A DNA stretch of 64,000 nt from JAUXFS01 sp963772635 (GTDB lineage Bacteria; Pseudomonadota; Alphaproteobacteria; Rhodospirillales; Defluviicoccaceae), in NCBI GenBank assembly GCA_963772635.1, contig CAVYYK010000026.1, positions 22,623 to 86,622 of the forward strand, given 5' to 3'. Below, in pieces: positions 1-9,866 of the stretch (position 1 is its first letter; each line of letters opens with the position of its first letter). A model generated the notes under the pieces. The model saw only the letters and a list, made by a program, of their open reading frames with translations, was not told the origin of the DNA and did no database searches. Position numbers and translations under genes: made by a program.

Positions 1-350
1 GGGATTGGGAGGTGATGAAGCCGTTCGTTCTGAGCGCCATCATGGACCATTTCACGTCCGGGGCTTCGGTCGTCGCCGACGAGGCTTCCGCTCCCGGTGG
101 GGAACCGGAAGACGACGCAATTGCCGCCCAGATCAAGGAATTGCTCGAGACACGGGTGCGGCCGGCTGTCGCCCAGGACGGCGGGGACATCGTCTTTCAG
201 GGATTCGAGAACGGCATCGTCTATCTGCATATGCAAGGCGCATGCTCGGGCTGCCCGAGTTCGACGGCGACGCTCAAGCATGGCATCGAGAACATGTTGA
301 AATATTACGTGCCCGAGGTTCAGGAAGTGCGCCCCGTCGAAGACTGGTAG
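1..350 (+). CDS. nfuA: NifU-like Fe-S scaffold protein, C-terminal part (5' end outside window)
   Basis: The reading frame is open to the left edge; the first visible residues (DWEVMKPFVLSAIMDHF) match the interior of alphaproteobacterial NfuA-type proteins, so the gene starts before the window. The C-terminal NifU domain covers roughly the last 75 residues and carries the cluster-binding motif C-S-G-C inside an ACSGCPSS context. Family knowledge: these proteins assemble a 4Fe-4S cluster on a dimer and pass it to apo-proteins in the cytoplasm. The apparent GTG/ATG pair at 12–17 is internal and not the true start. The NifU domain is certain; the N-terminal Nfu domain is inferred from homologues only. 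Confidence 0.88.
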   Translation, partial: DWEVMKPFVLSAIMDHFTSGASVVADEASAPGGEPEDDAIAAQIKELLETRVRPAVAQDGGDIVFQGFENGIVYLHMQGACSGCPSSTATLKHGIENMLKYYVPEVQEVRPVEDW

Positions 351-457
351 GCCGACCGCGACGGCCTGGTAACCCGCTCTTTGTATTTTTCCCGTTTGGA
401 CGGTCGCGTATAATCGCCACCGAGGGAATGCCGCGACAACGTCAGGGGAGAGCAGGC

Positions 458-1048
458 GTGAGTACCGTGATCGACAAACGGGCGCTTGATGTTCTTTTTC
501 GCCAAGCGCGCACCCACAACGGCTGGAAAGGGGAACCGGTCGGCGAAGATCTTCTCCGGGCGGTCTGGGATCTGGCGAGAATGGGCCCGACCAGCGCTAA
601 TTGCAGCCCGGCGCGTATCGTCTTCGTGATCTCGCCCGAGGCCAAGCACAAGCTGAAGCCCTGCCTCATCGAAGGCAACGTCGAAAAGACGATGGCGGCG
701 CCGGCGACGGCGATCATCGGTCACGATCTGGAGTTCCACGACCGACTGCCCGAACTGTTTCCCCACACCGACGCGCGCTCCTGGTTCGCCGGCAAACCGT
801 CTCACATCGAAACCACGGCATTTCGCAATGGTACCCTGCAAGGGGCCTACTTCATCCTCGCGGCGCGGGCACTCGGGCTCGATTGCGGGCCGATGTCCGG
901 TTTCGACAACGCCAAGGTCGACGAAGCCTTTTTCGCCGGGACCCCCATCCGCTCCAACTTCCTCTGCAATATCGGCCACGGCGATCCGGATAAGCTCCAC
1001 CCGCGCAATCCGCGACTGGCGTTCGACGACGCCTGCAAAGTGGTTTAG
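458..1048 (+). CDS. Nitroreductase-family protein, RutE/HadB-like (malonic semialdehyde reductase type)
   Basis: A 196-aa flavoprotein of the nitroreductase superfamily. The GTG at 458 is chosen because AGGGGAG lies just upstream at 444–450 and the product then begins at the expected family position (STVIDKRALDVLF). Family features visible are the N-terminal helix with RTHNGW, the FMN-contact segment GPTSANCSPARIVFV, and a late GPMSGFD motif followed by the NIGHGD segment. Family knowledge: RutE reduces malonic semialdehyde to 3-hydroxypropionate in pyrimidine breakdown, but many homologues stand alone outside rut operons, as here, so the substrate is not fixed by context. It follows nfuA by about 107 bp on the same strand. 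Confidence 0.85.
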   Translation: MSTVIDKRALDVLFRQARTHNGWKGEPVGEDLLRAVWDLARMGPTSANCSPARIVFVISPEAKHKLKPCLIEGNVEKTMAAPATAIIGHDLEFHDRLPELFPHTDARSWFAGKPSHIETTAFRNGTLQGAYFILAARALGLDCGPMSGFDNAKVDEAFFAGTPIRSNFLCNIGHGDPDKLHPRNPRLAFDDACKVV

Positions 1049-1062
1049 ATCCCGCCCCTCGG

Positions 1063-1620
1063 CTACATCATGCCTTCGGACAGGACGCTGTCCGACAACA
1101 CCGGATAGCGCCCCCGAGGCTTGAACAACTGATAGTGCCACCACTCGTTGCGAAAGAAGTCGAAGCCGGCGGCGGTCATCACGCCGAGCAGTGTCACCCG
1201 GTTACGTTGCGCCTGGACCGGAACGCTGGTATCGCCGTGCCAGGACAGCGGCCGCATGTCGTCGAACCCGGTGCCCATGTCCAACTCCCGGCCGCTTTTC
1301 GCGTCGATCAGGGTCACGTCGACCGCGGCGCCCATGCTGTGCGGCGAACCGCGTCTCGGGTCGGCGATGTAATCGGGATCGGGACAATACTCCCAAAGCT
1401 TCCACTGGGCTTCGGCAGGCCGGAAGGCGTCGAAAATCTTCAGTCGGTATCCCAGGGGCGCCGCAAGTTCCACGGCCCGCCGCAGCAGTTCCGACGTGTC
1501 GGCGTGAAGGTAACAGGCTGCGCGCCGGTAAACGGGCCGGCCGGTGAAGTTGCGGGCGGTGGCGTAGGCGATGTCGATTTCGACGCCGTAGCCGCCGGGA
1601 GTGATTTCAACGAGGGTCAT
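1063..1620 (-). CDS. ddpX: D-alanyl-D-alanine dipeptidase (VanX/DdpX family)
   Basis: A 185-aa zinc dipeptidase. The zinc-site motif SxHxxGxAxD is present as SPHSMGAAVD, and the catalytic/zinc motif near the C terminus is EWWHY, both hallmarks of VanX-type peptidases. The start ATG at 1620 gives MTLVEITPGGYGV, the usual family beginning; the longer open frame upstream overlaps the divergent tsaB region and is not convincing. Family knowledge: such enzymes hydrolyse free D-Ala-D-Ala, recycling cell-wall dipeptide; without vanH/vanA neighbours a housekeeping role is more likely than glycopeptide resistance. No signal peptide is seen. It converges on the nitroreductase gene with a 14-bp gap. Confidence 0.88.
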   Translation of the reverse strand: MTLVEITPGGYGVEIDIAYATARNFTGRPVYRRAACYLHADTSELLRRAVELAAPLGYRLKIFDAFRPAEAQWKLWEYCPDPDYIADPRRGSPHSMGAAVDVTLIDAKSGRELDMGTGFDDMRPLSWHGDTSVPVQAQRNRVTLLGVMTAAGFDFFRNEWWHYQLFKPRGRYPVLSDSVLSEGMM

Positions 1621-1712
1621 CGAATGATTGGGCTCCGATCGCTGGCGGTTTCTTCCCCAAGGCCGCAGTATAGGCCGGCGAGTGCAGATCTGCGAGATTG
1701 TGGGGACGGCTG

Positions 1713-2411
1713 GTGAAAATTCTGGCGCTGGACACCGCGACATCCTCCTGTTCGGTCGCTTTCTGGGCGGATGGCGTGAAGGCCTGCCGAACGGCGGCGA
1801 TCGAGCGGGGGCATGCCGAGGCGTTGATGCCGATGGTGGTCGAGGTGATGGCGGAGGCCGGCGTTGCCTTTGCCGATGTTGACCTGGTGGCGGTGACCGT
1901 CGGCCCGGGCTCCTTTACCGGGCTGCGCATCGGGTTGGCGGCGGCTCGCGGAATGGCGCTTGCCGCTGGCCTGCCGTGTCTGGGGATCACCACCCTCGAG
2001 GCGGTCGCCGAGTCGATCGATCGCCGGCAACAGGCGAACGAGGTGGTGCTGGCGGCATTGGACTCGAAACGAGGAGATATTTTCGCCCAGGCGTTCGCCG
2101 CCGTCGACCGCCCGCTGGATCCACCGGTCGCGGTGTCCGTGGACGATCTTCACGCGATCATCCCGGCCGGGACGACCTTGGACCGCCCCGTCGTCGTCGT
2201 CGGCAGCGCCGCCGAAACGGCCGTTCGCGCATTGACCGATGCGGGCCGCCAGGCTGTGGCGGCGGCTGCGGCCGTCCCCGTCGCTTCAGCCGTCGCCGCC
2301 ATCGCCGCCCGCCGCCATCGTCGCGGCGCAAAACTCGGGCGGCCGCCGTCGCCTCTGTACCTGCGGCCACCGGATACGGGGCCGGTCAACGGGGGACTCC
2401 CGTCCCGATGA
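1713..2411 (+). CDS. tsaB: tRNA threonylcarbamoyladenosine biosynthesis protein TsaB
   Basis: A 232-aa ASKHA-fold protein. The start is GTG at 1713, giving VKILALDTATSSCSVA, the standard TsaB N terminus; a TTG further upstream would add five atypical residues. The core motif VTVGPGSFTGLRIG is clear at about residues 70–83. Family knowledge: TsaB partners TsaD and TsaE in making t6A37 of ANN-decoding tRNAs in the cytoplasm. The alanine/arginine-rich C terminus ending in LYLRPPDTGP is typical. Its stop overlaps the rimI start (ATGA), indicating translational coupling, an arrangement common in Alphaproteobacteria. Confidence 0.94.
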   Translation: MKILALDTATSSCSVAFWADGVKACRTAAIERGHAEALMPMVVEVMAEAGVAFADVDLVAVTVGPGSFTGLRIGLAAARGMALAAGLPCLGITTLEAVAESIDRRQQANEVVLAALDSKRGDIFAQAFAAVDRPLDPPVAVSVDDLHAIIPAGTTLDRPVVVVGSAAETAVRALTDAGRQAVAAAAAVPVASAVAAIAARRHRRGAKLGRPPSPLYLRPPDTGPVNGGLPSR

Positions 2412-2869
2412 TGGCGGAGTTCCGACTCGTCGATGCAGGCGCCGTGCACGCTCCGGTCATCGCGGCACTCCACGAACAGTGCTTCGACGAGAGCTGGAGC
2501 CCGAAGGCGGTCGCCGACCTGCTGGCAATGCCCGGCGCATTCGGTCTCATCGATTCCGCCGCCGCCGGCCCCGCGGCCTTCATCCTCTGTCGGGTGGCCG
2601 GAGACGAGTGCGAGGTTCTCACCCTCGGCGTGCTCCCCGCTCACCGACGCGCCGGGATGGCCGCAGCAATACTCGACGCGGCCCTTGCCATTGCATTCGG
2701 GCGCGGCGCCCGACGGGTCTTTCTCGAAGTTGCGGAAGACAACAGGGCAGCTCGGGGGCTTTATTCGGCGCACGGCTTCGCCGGCGTCGGTCGGCGCGCC
2801 GGCTACTATGGCGCGGCGGCGGGAACGGATAGCGACGCGTTAATTCTCTCCAGATTGCTGAGTCCCTGA
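2408..2869 (+). CDS. rimI: Ribosomal-protein-alanine N-acetyltransferase-like GNAT protein
   Basis: A 153-aa GNAT acetyltransferase. The acetyl-CoA-binding motif A is represented by LGVLPAHRRAGMAAAIL and motif B by FLEVAEDNRAARGLYSAHGF, both typical of RimI. The ATG at 2408 overlaps the tsaB stop; a second ATG follows immediately at 2411. Family knowledge: RimI acetylates the N terminus of ribosomal protein S18, but RimI-type proteins next to tsaB/tsaD are often broader in specificity, so the substrate is inferred. The C terminus keeps the RRAGYYG segment seen in RimI proteins. Confidence 0.9.
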   Translation: MMAEFRLVDAGAVHAPVIAALHEQCFDESWSPKAVADLLAMPGAFGLIDSAAAGPAAFILCRVAGDECEVLTLGVLPAHRRAGMAAAILDAALAIAFGRGARRVFLEVAEDNRAARGLYSAHGFAGVGRRAGYYGAAAGTDSDALILSRLLSP

Positions 2870-2879
2870 CGGGATCGGC

Positions 2880-3155
2880 TCAGATTTTGCGGATCCGGAG
2901 GCGGTGAATGCCGTGGGCGGCCGCCGCCGGATCTTCGGGCTCCAGCAGGAGCACGACGTGGCCTTCCGCCTTCACCGAACGTGGCACGTTGTCCAACGGC
3001 TCGGCCCCTGTGAGGCGGATTTCGGCCGTTTGGCCCGTTGCCATGCGCTCGATCAGCAGCTTGGTGCGAACGAATGTAAGCGGGCACACCTCACCGGTGA
3101 TATCGAGGAAAAAGTCCGCACTGCTATCGAAACTGTCCTTGGCTGTATTTTTCAT
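2880..3155 (-). CDS. TusA-family sulfur-carrier protein (CPLT variant)
   Basis: A 91-aa TusA/SirA-fold protein. The N-terminal segment LDITGEVCPLTFVRTKLLIE places a single cysteine at the carrier position of TusA; the usual CPxP is CPLT here, a variant that I recall from other alphaproteobacterial TusA-like proteins. Family knowledge: TusA relays persulfide sulfur for tRNA thiolation and other cofactors; whether this variant does the same is not shown by sequence. It is divergent from mucR across a 75-bp region and ends 11 bp from rimI on the opposite strand. Confidence 0.85.
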   Translation of the reverse strand: MKNTAKDSFDSSADFFLDITGEVCPLTFVRTKLLIERMATGQTAEIRLTGAEPLDNVPRSVKAEGHVVLLLEPEDPAAAAHGIHRLRIRKI

Positions 3156-3164
3156 GCGACCTTC

Positions 3165-3193
3165 TTGCTTCGCTGTGCTTTATTTATTATATA
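3165..3193 (+). promoter_or_regulatory. Candidate mucR promoter
   Basis: TTGCTT at 3165–3170 and TATATA at 3188–3193 are separated by 17 bp, a good sigma-70-type spacing, in the AT-rich gap between tusA-like and mucR. A start near 3200 would give a leader of about 30 nt before the mucR ATG at 3231. This is sequence inference only. Confidence 0.4.
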
Positions 3194-3230
3194 GCGTCAA
3201 ACCATACAAAAGACTGGGAAAGAAATTCGA

Positions 3231-3653
3231 ATGAGCGAGAAATCTACTATTACTGAAATGCTCGAGCTGACGACGGAGATTGTCGCCGCTCACGTCGGGA
3301 ACAATCCCATCCCTGCGTCCGAGCTGCCGAGTTTGATTCAGGACGTTTACCGGACCCTGGTTTCTGTCGGCACCACTCCAACGACGCCCGAAAGGCCGAA
3401 GCCCGCCGTACCGCCGAAAAAATCGGTGTTTCCGGACTATATTGTTTGCCTCGAGGATGGCAAGAAGCTCAAGATGCTCAAGCGGCACCTTAAGACTTCG
3501 TACAATATGACCCCGGAAGAGTACCGCGAACGCTGGGGTCTCGGGCCGGACTATCCAATGGTTGCGCCGAACTATGCAAAGCACCGCAGCAATCTGGCCA
3601 AGGAGATCGGCCTCGGCACCACGCGTCGCAATCCGCGTCGGCGGCGGGTATAG
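3231..3653 (+). CDS. mucR: MucR/Ros-family zinc-finger transcriptional regulator
   Basis: A 140-aa Ros/MucR protein. The N-terminal half is an oligomerisation-type region (LTTEIVAAHVGNNPIP), and the C-terminal half is the DNA-binding domain with CLEDGKKLKMLKRHL, then MTPEEYRERWGL and the YPMVAPNYAKHRSNLAKEIGLG signature. The zinc site is the degenerate prokaryotic type: C-x2-D-x-(many)-H-x-H-like spacing rather than a classical C2H2. Family knowledge: MucR proteins bind AT-rich DNA and act as nucleoid-like repressors of surface polysaccharide, motility and cell-cycle genes in Alphaproteobacteria. The highly basic tail (RRNPRRRRV) likely adds DNA affinity. Confidence 0.95.
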   Translation: MSEKSTITEMLELTTEIVAAHVGNNPIPASELPSLIQDVYRTLVSVGTTPTTPERPKPAVPPKKSVFPDYIVCLEDGKKLKMLKRHLKTSYNMTPEEYRERWGLGPDYPMVAPNYAKHRSNLAKEIGLGTTRRNPRRRRV

Positions 3654-3737
3654 CGCCGTCGCCGCCGGTAGGCTGGCGGCGGTGCGCCGGCCAGGATTGA
3701 GGCGACGGCCCGGTTTGTCGGGCTCCAGGGAGGAGCA

Positions 3738-4169
3738 ATGGCACCACTATCGCGCATAGAACATCTGTGTATGGAGAAGGGCATGAAGATGACCGGCCAA
3801 CGCCGGATCATCGCCCGTGTTCTCTCCGAAGCCACCGACCATCCGGACGTGGAGGAGGTTTACCGCCGTGCGGTCCAGCTGGACCCGCGGATCAGTATCG
3901 CTACCGTCTATCGTACGGTTCGTCTGTTCGAGGAGGCCAGCATTCTGGAACGGCGGGACTTCGGTGACGGTCGGTCCCGTTACGAAGAGGCCGGTGAGGA
4001 ACACCATGACCACCTGATCGATGTCCAATCCGGCAAGGTCATCGAGTTCCGGAGCCAGGAGATCGAGGCCCTGCAGCGAACGGTGGCGGAACAGCACGGC
4101 TACAAGCTGGTCGGGCATCGCCTCGAGCTGTTCGGAGTAAAGCAGGAAACGGGCAAAGGGCGAAAATGA
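3738..4169 (+). CDS. fur: Fur-family metalloregulator
   Basis: A 143-aa Fur-superfamily repressor. The winged-helix domain includes MTGQRRIIARVL and the recognition-helix region SIATVYRTVRLFEE; the metal/dimer domain starts with the diagnostic HHDHLIDVQSGKVIEF. It lacks the C-terminal CxxC structural zinc pairs of enterobacterial Fur, as do many alphaproteobacterial Fur/Mur proteins, so the metal could be iron or manganese. A more distant paralogue, Irr, lies at 23.8 kb. The gene sits directly upstream of miaB, a conserved alphaproteobacterial neighbourhood, but the 134-bp gap suggests separate transcription. Confidence 0.93.
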   Translation: MAPLSRIEHLCMEKGMKMTGQRRIIARVLSEATDHPDVEEVYRRAVQLDPRISIATVYRTVRLFEEASILERRDFGDGRSRYEEAGEEHHDHLIDVQSGKVIEFRSQEIEALQRTVAEQHGYKLVGHRLELFGVKQETGKGRK

Positions 4170-4303
4170 CTTCGAGGATTGGCCGATGCCCGCTGTCTTG
4201 ACTCCCCGGGCACCTTGGGGCAGCCTGCGGTCATTGTCGGGCGGCGTTTGATGATGGAAATTCGCTAAGCACATGTCCGACGGCCGTTGCGGCCGCACCG
4301 GCT

Positions 4304-5667
4304 TTGTTTGATGTTAGCGTTCCGGCCTTGACGAAGAACCTTTTTATCAAATCCTACGGTTGCCAGATGAACGTTTACGACTCCGCCCGGATGGCGGACG
4401 TGCTGGCGCCGCTCGGCTATGCGCCGGTGAATGGCGCGGACGGCGCCGACATGATCATTCTCAACACCTGTCACATCCGCGAGAAAGCGGCGGAGAAGGT
4501 CTATTCCGAGCTGGGTCGACTGAAGGGTTTGAAGGATCGCCCCGCCGCCGAGGGCGGTCCCGTGATCATCGCCGTCGCCGGTTGTGTCGCCCAGGCCGAG
4601 GGCGCGGAGATCCTGCGAAGGGCACCGTACGTCGACATCGTTCTCGGGCCGCAGACCTATCACCGTCTACCCGAGATGGTCGCCCGGGCGGGCCGGGCCG
4701 GCGGCGCGGTGCTCGATACCGAGTTCCCGTCGGAGCCGAAGTTCGACGGCTTGCCGGATGCGACCGCCGGCAAGGGCCGCAGTGCGTTCCTCACCGTGCA
4801 GGAGGGTTGCGACAAGTTCTGCACCTTCTGCGTCGTTCCCTACACTCGCGGCGCCGAGTATTCCCGGCCGGTCGCCGACATCTTGGCGGAAGCGCGTCGC
4901 TATGCCGTCGCCGGCGTTCGCGAGATCACCCTGCTCGGCCAGAACGTCAATTGTTACCATGGCGAGGGGCCGCGGCGCGGGGAATGGGGTCTCGGCCGTC
5001 TGATCGTCGAAATCGCCGAAATCGAGGGCGTCGAGAGAATTCGCTACACGACCTCCTATCCCGCCGACATGGATGAGTCATTGATCGCCGCTCACCGGGA
5101 CGTTCCCGCGCTGATGCCGTTTCTTCATCTGCCGGTGCAGTCGGGCTCGGACAGGGTGTTGGCGGCGATGAACCGCCGGCACGGCGGTGCCGACTATCGT
5201 CGGCTTGTCGACAAGCTGAGGAAGGCTCGGTCCGACCTGGCGCTGAGCTCCGACTTCATCGTCGGCTATCCCGGTGAAACCGACGCCGATTTTCGGCAGA
5301 CCCTCGCGTTGGTCGAGGATGTCGGATTCACCCAGGCCTACTCGTTCAAGTATAGCCCGCGTCCCGGGACCCCCGCGTCCCTGGAGCCGCAAGTAGACGA
5401 CAAGACCAAGAGCGATCGGTTGGCCGCGCTACAGGAGTTGCTCGACAGCCAGCAACGGGCCTTCAACGAGGGCTGCGTCGGCCGAGTGATGGGCGTGCTG
5501 TTCGATCACCGGGGACGAGCCCCGGGGCAACTGGTCGGTCGTAGCCCCTATATGCAGCCCGTTCACGCCCAGGTTTCAGAATCGCTTCTCGGAACCATCC
5601 AGCCTCTGCGGATCACCGGTGGCTTCGCCAACAGCCTCGCAGGCGCCTTGACGGGGAGTGCCACGGT

Positions 5668-5671
<4 letters not shown>
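4304..5671 (+). CDS. miaB: tRNA-2-methylthio-N6-dimethylallyladenosine synthase MiaB
   Basis: A radical-SAM methylthiotransferase of about 455 aa. The N-terminal cluster cysteines lie in YGCQMNVYDS, ILNTCHIRE and VAGCVAQ; the radical-SAM motif is CDKFCTFCVVPY near residue 170; the C terminus has a TRAM domain (GRAPGQLVGRSPYMQPV). Family knowledge: MiaB adds the 2-methylthio group to i6A37 of tRNAs reading UNN codons, using two 4Fe-4S clusters. The start is uncertain: TTG at 4304 or TTG at 4328 (giving LTKNLFIKSYGCQMN, closer to the family start); neither has a clear ribosome site. The stop overlaps the phoH start. Confidence 0.95.
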
Positions 5672-6685
<1,014 letters not shown>

Positions 6686-6702
<17 letters not shown>

Positions 6703-7201
6703 TATCGACGTGCTTGCCGAGTCCCCGGCATGGAAGGAAGGGTTTCCGACGGCGGAGAACGTGTGCCGGCGCGCCGCCGTCGCCGCCTTCGATTTGGGAT
6801 GTCACGGGGCCGGTCACGCCGAGGTCAGCTTGTTGCTCTCCAGCGACGCCCACGTTCGGCAGCTCAACCGTGAATTTCGCGGGGAGGACCGGGCGACCAA
6901 CGTGCTTTCTTTTCCCAACCACACCGCCTCCGAGGTGGCGGCGCCGTGGCCACCGAACAGGCCGTTGCTTTTGGGCGACATCGTCGTTGCCTACGAGACG
7001 GTCGCGGCCGAAGCCGCCGTCGAACGCAAGGACTTCTCTCACCACTTAGGTCATCTTGTGGTTCATGGTATGCTCCACCTTCTTGGATACGACCATCGTA
7101 CCGAGGCCGAGGCGGATGAAATGGAACGGCTGGAAACCCGGATCCTGGCGACGCTTGGCGTTCCAAACCCTTATCCGCTGGAGGATGACCGACCGCGATG
7201 A
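6686..7201 (+). CDS. ybeY: Endoribonuclease YbeY
   Basis: A 171-aa metal-dependent RNase. The zinc motif HxxxHxxGxxHLxGYDH is present as HLVVHGMLHLLGYDH near residues 126–140. The ATG at 6686 (MSERLDIDV) is preferred over an ATG at 6662 because it gives the usual YbeY start; it overlaps the phoH end by 17 bp. Family knowledge: YbeY is needed for 16S rRNA 3'-end maturation and ribosome quality control. The NREFRGEDRATNVLSFP segment is the second family signature. The stop overlaps the corC ATG, so phoH–ybeY–corC are probably translationally coupled. Confidence 0.94.
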
Positions 7202-8184
7202 ACGATCCGACTTCGGAAAACGTGACCGACGGTCCGAGTAGCATTGGTCCGGCGCGCATCGCCGGCCCACCACCCACTTCGGGCGTCTGGCAGAGGATGC
7301 GGGGGCTATTGCGCAATTTTCCCTGGTCGCGCAACGGCGAAGGATCGACTCGCGATACGCTCCACGAACTGATGGGGGAACGTGACCAGGCCGAGATCCC
7401 CCTCGACGACGACGAACGCAACCTGTTGGCCAACATCCTCAATCTGCGAGACCGGTCGGCGGAAGACGTAATGGTTCCCCGTGCCGATATCGTCGCCGTC
7501 GAAAGTCGGGTGACCCTGTCCGAAGTCATCGAGGTGATGACCCAGAAAGGGCACTCCCGTTTGCCGGTGTATCGGGAGACTTTGGACGACGCCATCGGCA
7601 TGGTCCACATCAAGGACGTGCTCGCGTGGCGGGGAGAGGACTCGGAGTTCCGGCTGTCGAAGATATTGCGGCGTGTCCTGTTCGTCGCGCCGTCGATGGA
7701 AGTTCTGGAGCTGTTGCTCGAGATGCGGGCCAAACGATCGCACATGGCCCTGGTGGTCGACGAATTCGGCGGCGTCGACGGATTGCTTACCATCGAGGAC
7801 GTGGTCGAGGAGATCGTCGGCGAAATCGAGGACGAACACGACGACGACTCGGAACCCAACCTCGTGCTCAGGGCCGACGGAACAATCGACGCCGACGCCC
7901 GAGCCCCCGTCGAGGTGCTGGAGGAAAAGTTCGGCCGCACGCTCACCGATGAGGAACTGGAGGACATCGATACGCTCGGTGGTCTGGTCGTATCGCTGGC
8001 GGGCCGCGTGCCGATCCGCGGCGAGTTGATTGCCCACCCGTCGGGCGTCGAGTTCGAGGTCCTCGAGGCCGACCCGCGCCGGATCAGGAGACTGCGATTT
8101 CGTGGCCCCAACGTCGCGGAGGCGGCCGAGGCTCACGAAGCATCGGCAATCAATACCAACACCAACACCAACACCAACGGATGA
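7198..8184 (+). CDS. corC: CBS-domain transporter-associated protein (CorC/HlyC family)
   Basis: A 328-aa soluble CorC-like protein. Two CBS motifs occupy about residues 85–205 (VMVPRADIVAVES and HMALVVDEFGGVDGLLTIEDVVEEIVGEIEDEHD), followed by the CorC_HlyC domain (LGGLVVSLAGRVP). Family knowledge: the miaB–phoH–ybeY–corC–lnt string is widely conserved, and CorC is tied to magnesium/cobalt efflux and ribosome-linked magnesium homeostasis. It lacks the N-terminal DUF21 membrane domain that the second CorC-like gene at 36–37.4 kb has. The C terminus is unusual: an Asn-Thr repeat tail encoded by a hexanucleotide repeat. Confidence 0.92.
   Translation: MNDPTSENVTDGPSSIGPARIAGPPPTSGVWQRMRGLLRNFPWSRNGEGSTRDTLHELMGERDQAEIPLDDDERNLLANILNLRDRSAEDVMVPRADIVAVESRVTLSEVIEVMTQKGHSRLPVYRETLDDAIGMVHIKDVLAWRGEDSEFRLSKILRRVLFVAPSMEVLELLLEMRAKRSHMALVVDEFGGVDGLLTIEDVVEEIVGEIEDEHDDDSEPNLVLRADGTIDADARAPVEVLEEKFGRTLTDEELEDIDTLGGLVVSLAGRVPIRGELIAHPSGVEFEVLEADPRRIRRLRFRGPNVAEAAEAHEASAINTNTNTNTNG
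8155..8178 (+). repeat. Hexanucleotide repeat (ACCAAC)4 at the corC 3' end
   Basis: Four perfect ACCAAC units encode an Asn-Thr tail just before the corC stop and 2 bp before the lnt ATG. Copy-number change would alter only tail length because the unit is 6 bp. Confidence 0.85.
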
Positions 8185-9785
8185 AGGACAACACTTCCGC
8201 GGTCGCGGCGGCCGGTCGCGGCGTCGCCACCCCTGTCGGCATCATCGATCGGCTTTACGCGGCGACGGTTGCCGCATCGGGCTGGCGTCGGATCGTCCTC
8301 GCTTTGCTGCTCGGGGCGTTGGCTGTGGGCGCTTTGCCACCGCTCTATTTTTGGCCGGCGTTGATTCCCGCGTTCGCGGGGCTGTTGTGGATGATCGAGG
8401 GTCGAAAGGGATGGCGTTCGGCGTTCGTCACCGGTTGGCTGTTCGGGTTGGGCTATTTCACCGCGGGGCTTTACTGGATCGCCAACGCGCTCCTGACAAA
8501 ACCGGAGCAGTTCGGATGGTTGGCGCCCTTCGCTGTGCTCGGTCTCGCCGCGTCGCAGGCGCTTTTTCCGGGGTTGGCTGCGGCCCTAACCCGTATCTCC
8601 GGTGCCAGGGGGACGGGTCGCGTCCTCGTTTTTGCGGGGGTGTGGACGGGCTGCGAGTGGATGCGAAGCTGGGCGTTCAGCGGTTTTCCATGGAATTTGA
8701 TCGGCAGCGTGTGGACGGCCTCCGACGGCATGATCCAGGTCACTGCGGTCGTCGGGACTTACGGGTTGGGGCTGGTTACCGTCGCGGCGGCGGCGATGCC
8801 GGCGGCGCTCGCGGGCGATGGAGCGCGACGAAGGCGCTCGTGGGCAGCGGTGGCGTGTGGTTTTGCCGCCCTGCTCGCCATCTGGGTTGGGGGGCTTGTG
8901 CGTCTGCAGGCGGCGGGAGAAGCCGAGGCGGTGGCCGGGGTTCGACTACGCCTTGTCCAGCCGGCCATTCCCCAAAACCTCAAATGGAAACCCGAGCTTC
9001 TGGATCGGAATCTGGCGCTTCAAATGCGAATGGGCATCGGCCCGGCCGACGAGGCGCCGACCCACATCATCTGGGGCGAAACCGCGGCGCCGTTGTTCCT
9101 CGAAGAGGATGCCGAAAGGCGCGCGGTGATCGGCGAGTTCACGCCGCCGGGAGGGCTCACTATTACCGGCACGCTGCGCCGGACGCCGCCGGGCGTCCCG
9201 TTCCGCGTGTGGAACAGCCTTCAAGCCGTCGACGGCAAGGGCGATATCGTCGCCACCTACGACAAGTCCCACCTGGTGCCGTTCGGTGAATACGTGCCGT
9301 TCCGGAGCGTGCTGAATTTCGCCAAGGTCACCTCTGGCACGACGGATTTCTCCAGCGGTTCGGGAACGACGACGCTGCGCTTACCGGGGCTGCCGCCGGT
9401 CAGCCCGCTCATCTGTTACGAGATCATCTTTCCCGGTCACGTCGTCGACCGGCAGGACCGGCCACAATGGCTGCTCAACCTCACCAACGACGCCTGGTAT
9501 GGCCGATCGTCCGGACCGTACCAGCATTTCGCCGCCTCCCGGCTTCGGGCCGTCGAGGAGGGCTTGCCGCTGGTGCGGGCAGCAAACAACGGCATTTCGG
9601 CGATTGTGGATCCTTACGGCCGCGTCGTCGCACAACTGGGGCTTGATGAACAAGGCGTCGTCGACGGTCCGCTTCCCCGGCCCCTCGTCAAGCCCACGGT
9701 ATACGCGCGAACGGGGAACTGGCTGGTACTTATGGTAGCAGTTGCGGCGATAGGCATGGGATTGTTGATTTCGCGCTCTGAGTAA
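8181..9785 (+). CDS. lnt: Apolipoprotein N-acyltransferase
   Basis: A 534-aa integral membrane acyltransferase. Several hydrophobic helices fill residues 30–230, and the C-terminal nitrilase domain shows the catalytic triad in context: Glu in IIWGETAAPLF (about 300), Lys in YDKSHLVPFGEY (about 361) and Cys in PLICYEIIFPG (about 412). Family knowledge: Lnt N-acylates the amino-terminal cysteine of lipoproteins in the inner membrane. It overlaps the corC stop by 4 bp. A final hydrophobic helix (LVLMVAVAAIGMGLL) anchors the C terminus. In rhizobia the homologue is called actA and also sits by an XRE gene. Confidence 0.95.
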   Translation: MKDNTSAVAAAGRGVATPVGIIDRLYAATVAASGWRRIVLALLLGALAVGALPPLYFWPALIPAFAGLLWMIEGRKGWRSAFVTGWLFGLGYFTAGLYWIANALLTKPEQFGWLAPFAVLGLAASQALFPGLAAALTRISGARGTGRVLVFAGVWTGCEWMRSWAFSGFPWNLIGSVWTASDGMIQVTAVVGTYGLGLVTVAAAAMPAALAGDGARRRRSWAAVACGFAALLAIWVGGLVRLQAAGEAEAVAGVRLRLVQPAIPQNLKWKPELLDRNLALQMRMGIGPADEAPTHIIWGETAAPLFLEEDAERRAVIGEFTPPGGLTITGTLRRTPPGVPFRVWNSLQAVDGKGDIVATYDKSHLVPFGEYVPFRSVLNFAKVTSGTTDFSSGSGTTTLRLPGLPPVSPLICYEIIFPGHVVDRQDRPQWLLNLTNDAWYGRSSGPYQHFAASRLRAVEEGLPLVRAANNGISAIVDPYGRVVAQLGLDEQGVVDGPLPRPLVKPTVYARTGNWLVLMVAVAAIGMGLLISRSE

Positions 9786-9836
9786 CCCCTATTTGGGGAA
9801 TAAATTTGGGAAAAACGTATTATACGGGAACAATTG

Positions 9837-9866
9837 TTGCGAAAACGATCAGAGTTTGCATATTAT
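9837..9866 (+). promoter_or_regulatory. Candidate promoter upstream of the XRE regulator
   Basis: TTGCGA at 9837–9842 and TATTAT at 9861–9866 have an 18-bp spacer in the 193-bp lnt–XRE gap. A weak CCCC-TATTT-GGGG hairpin at 9786–9798 directly after the lnt stop suggests transcription may be separated here. Visual assignment only. Confidence 0.3.

Noticed and set aside
1063..1620. A vancomycin resistance locus
   Set aside because: VanX-like dipeptidase alone, without vanH, vanA or vanRS, is not a resistance cluster.
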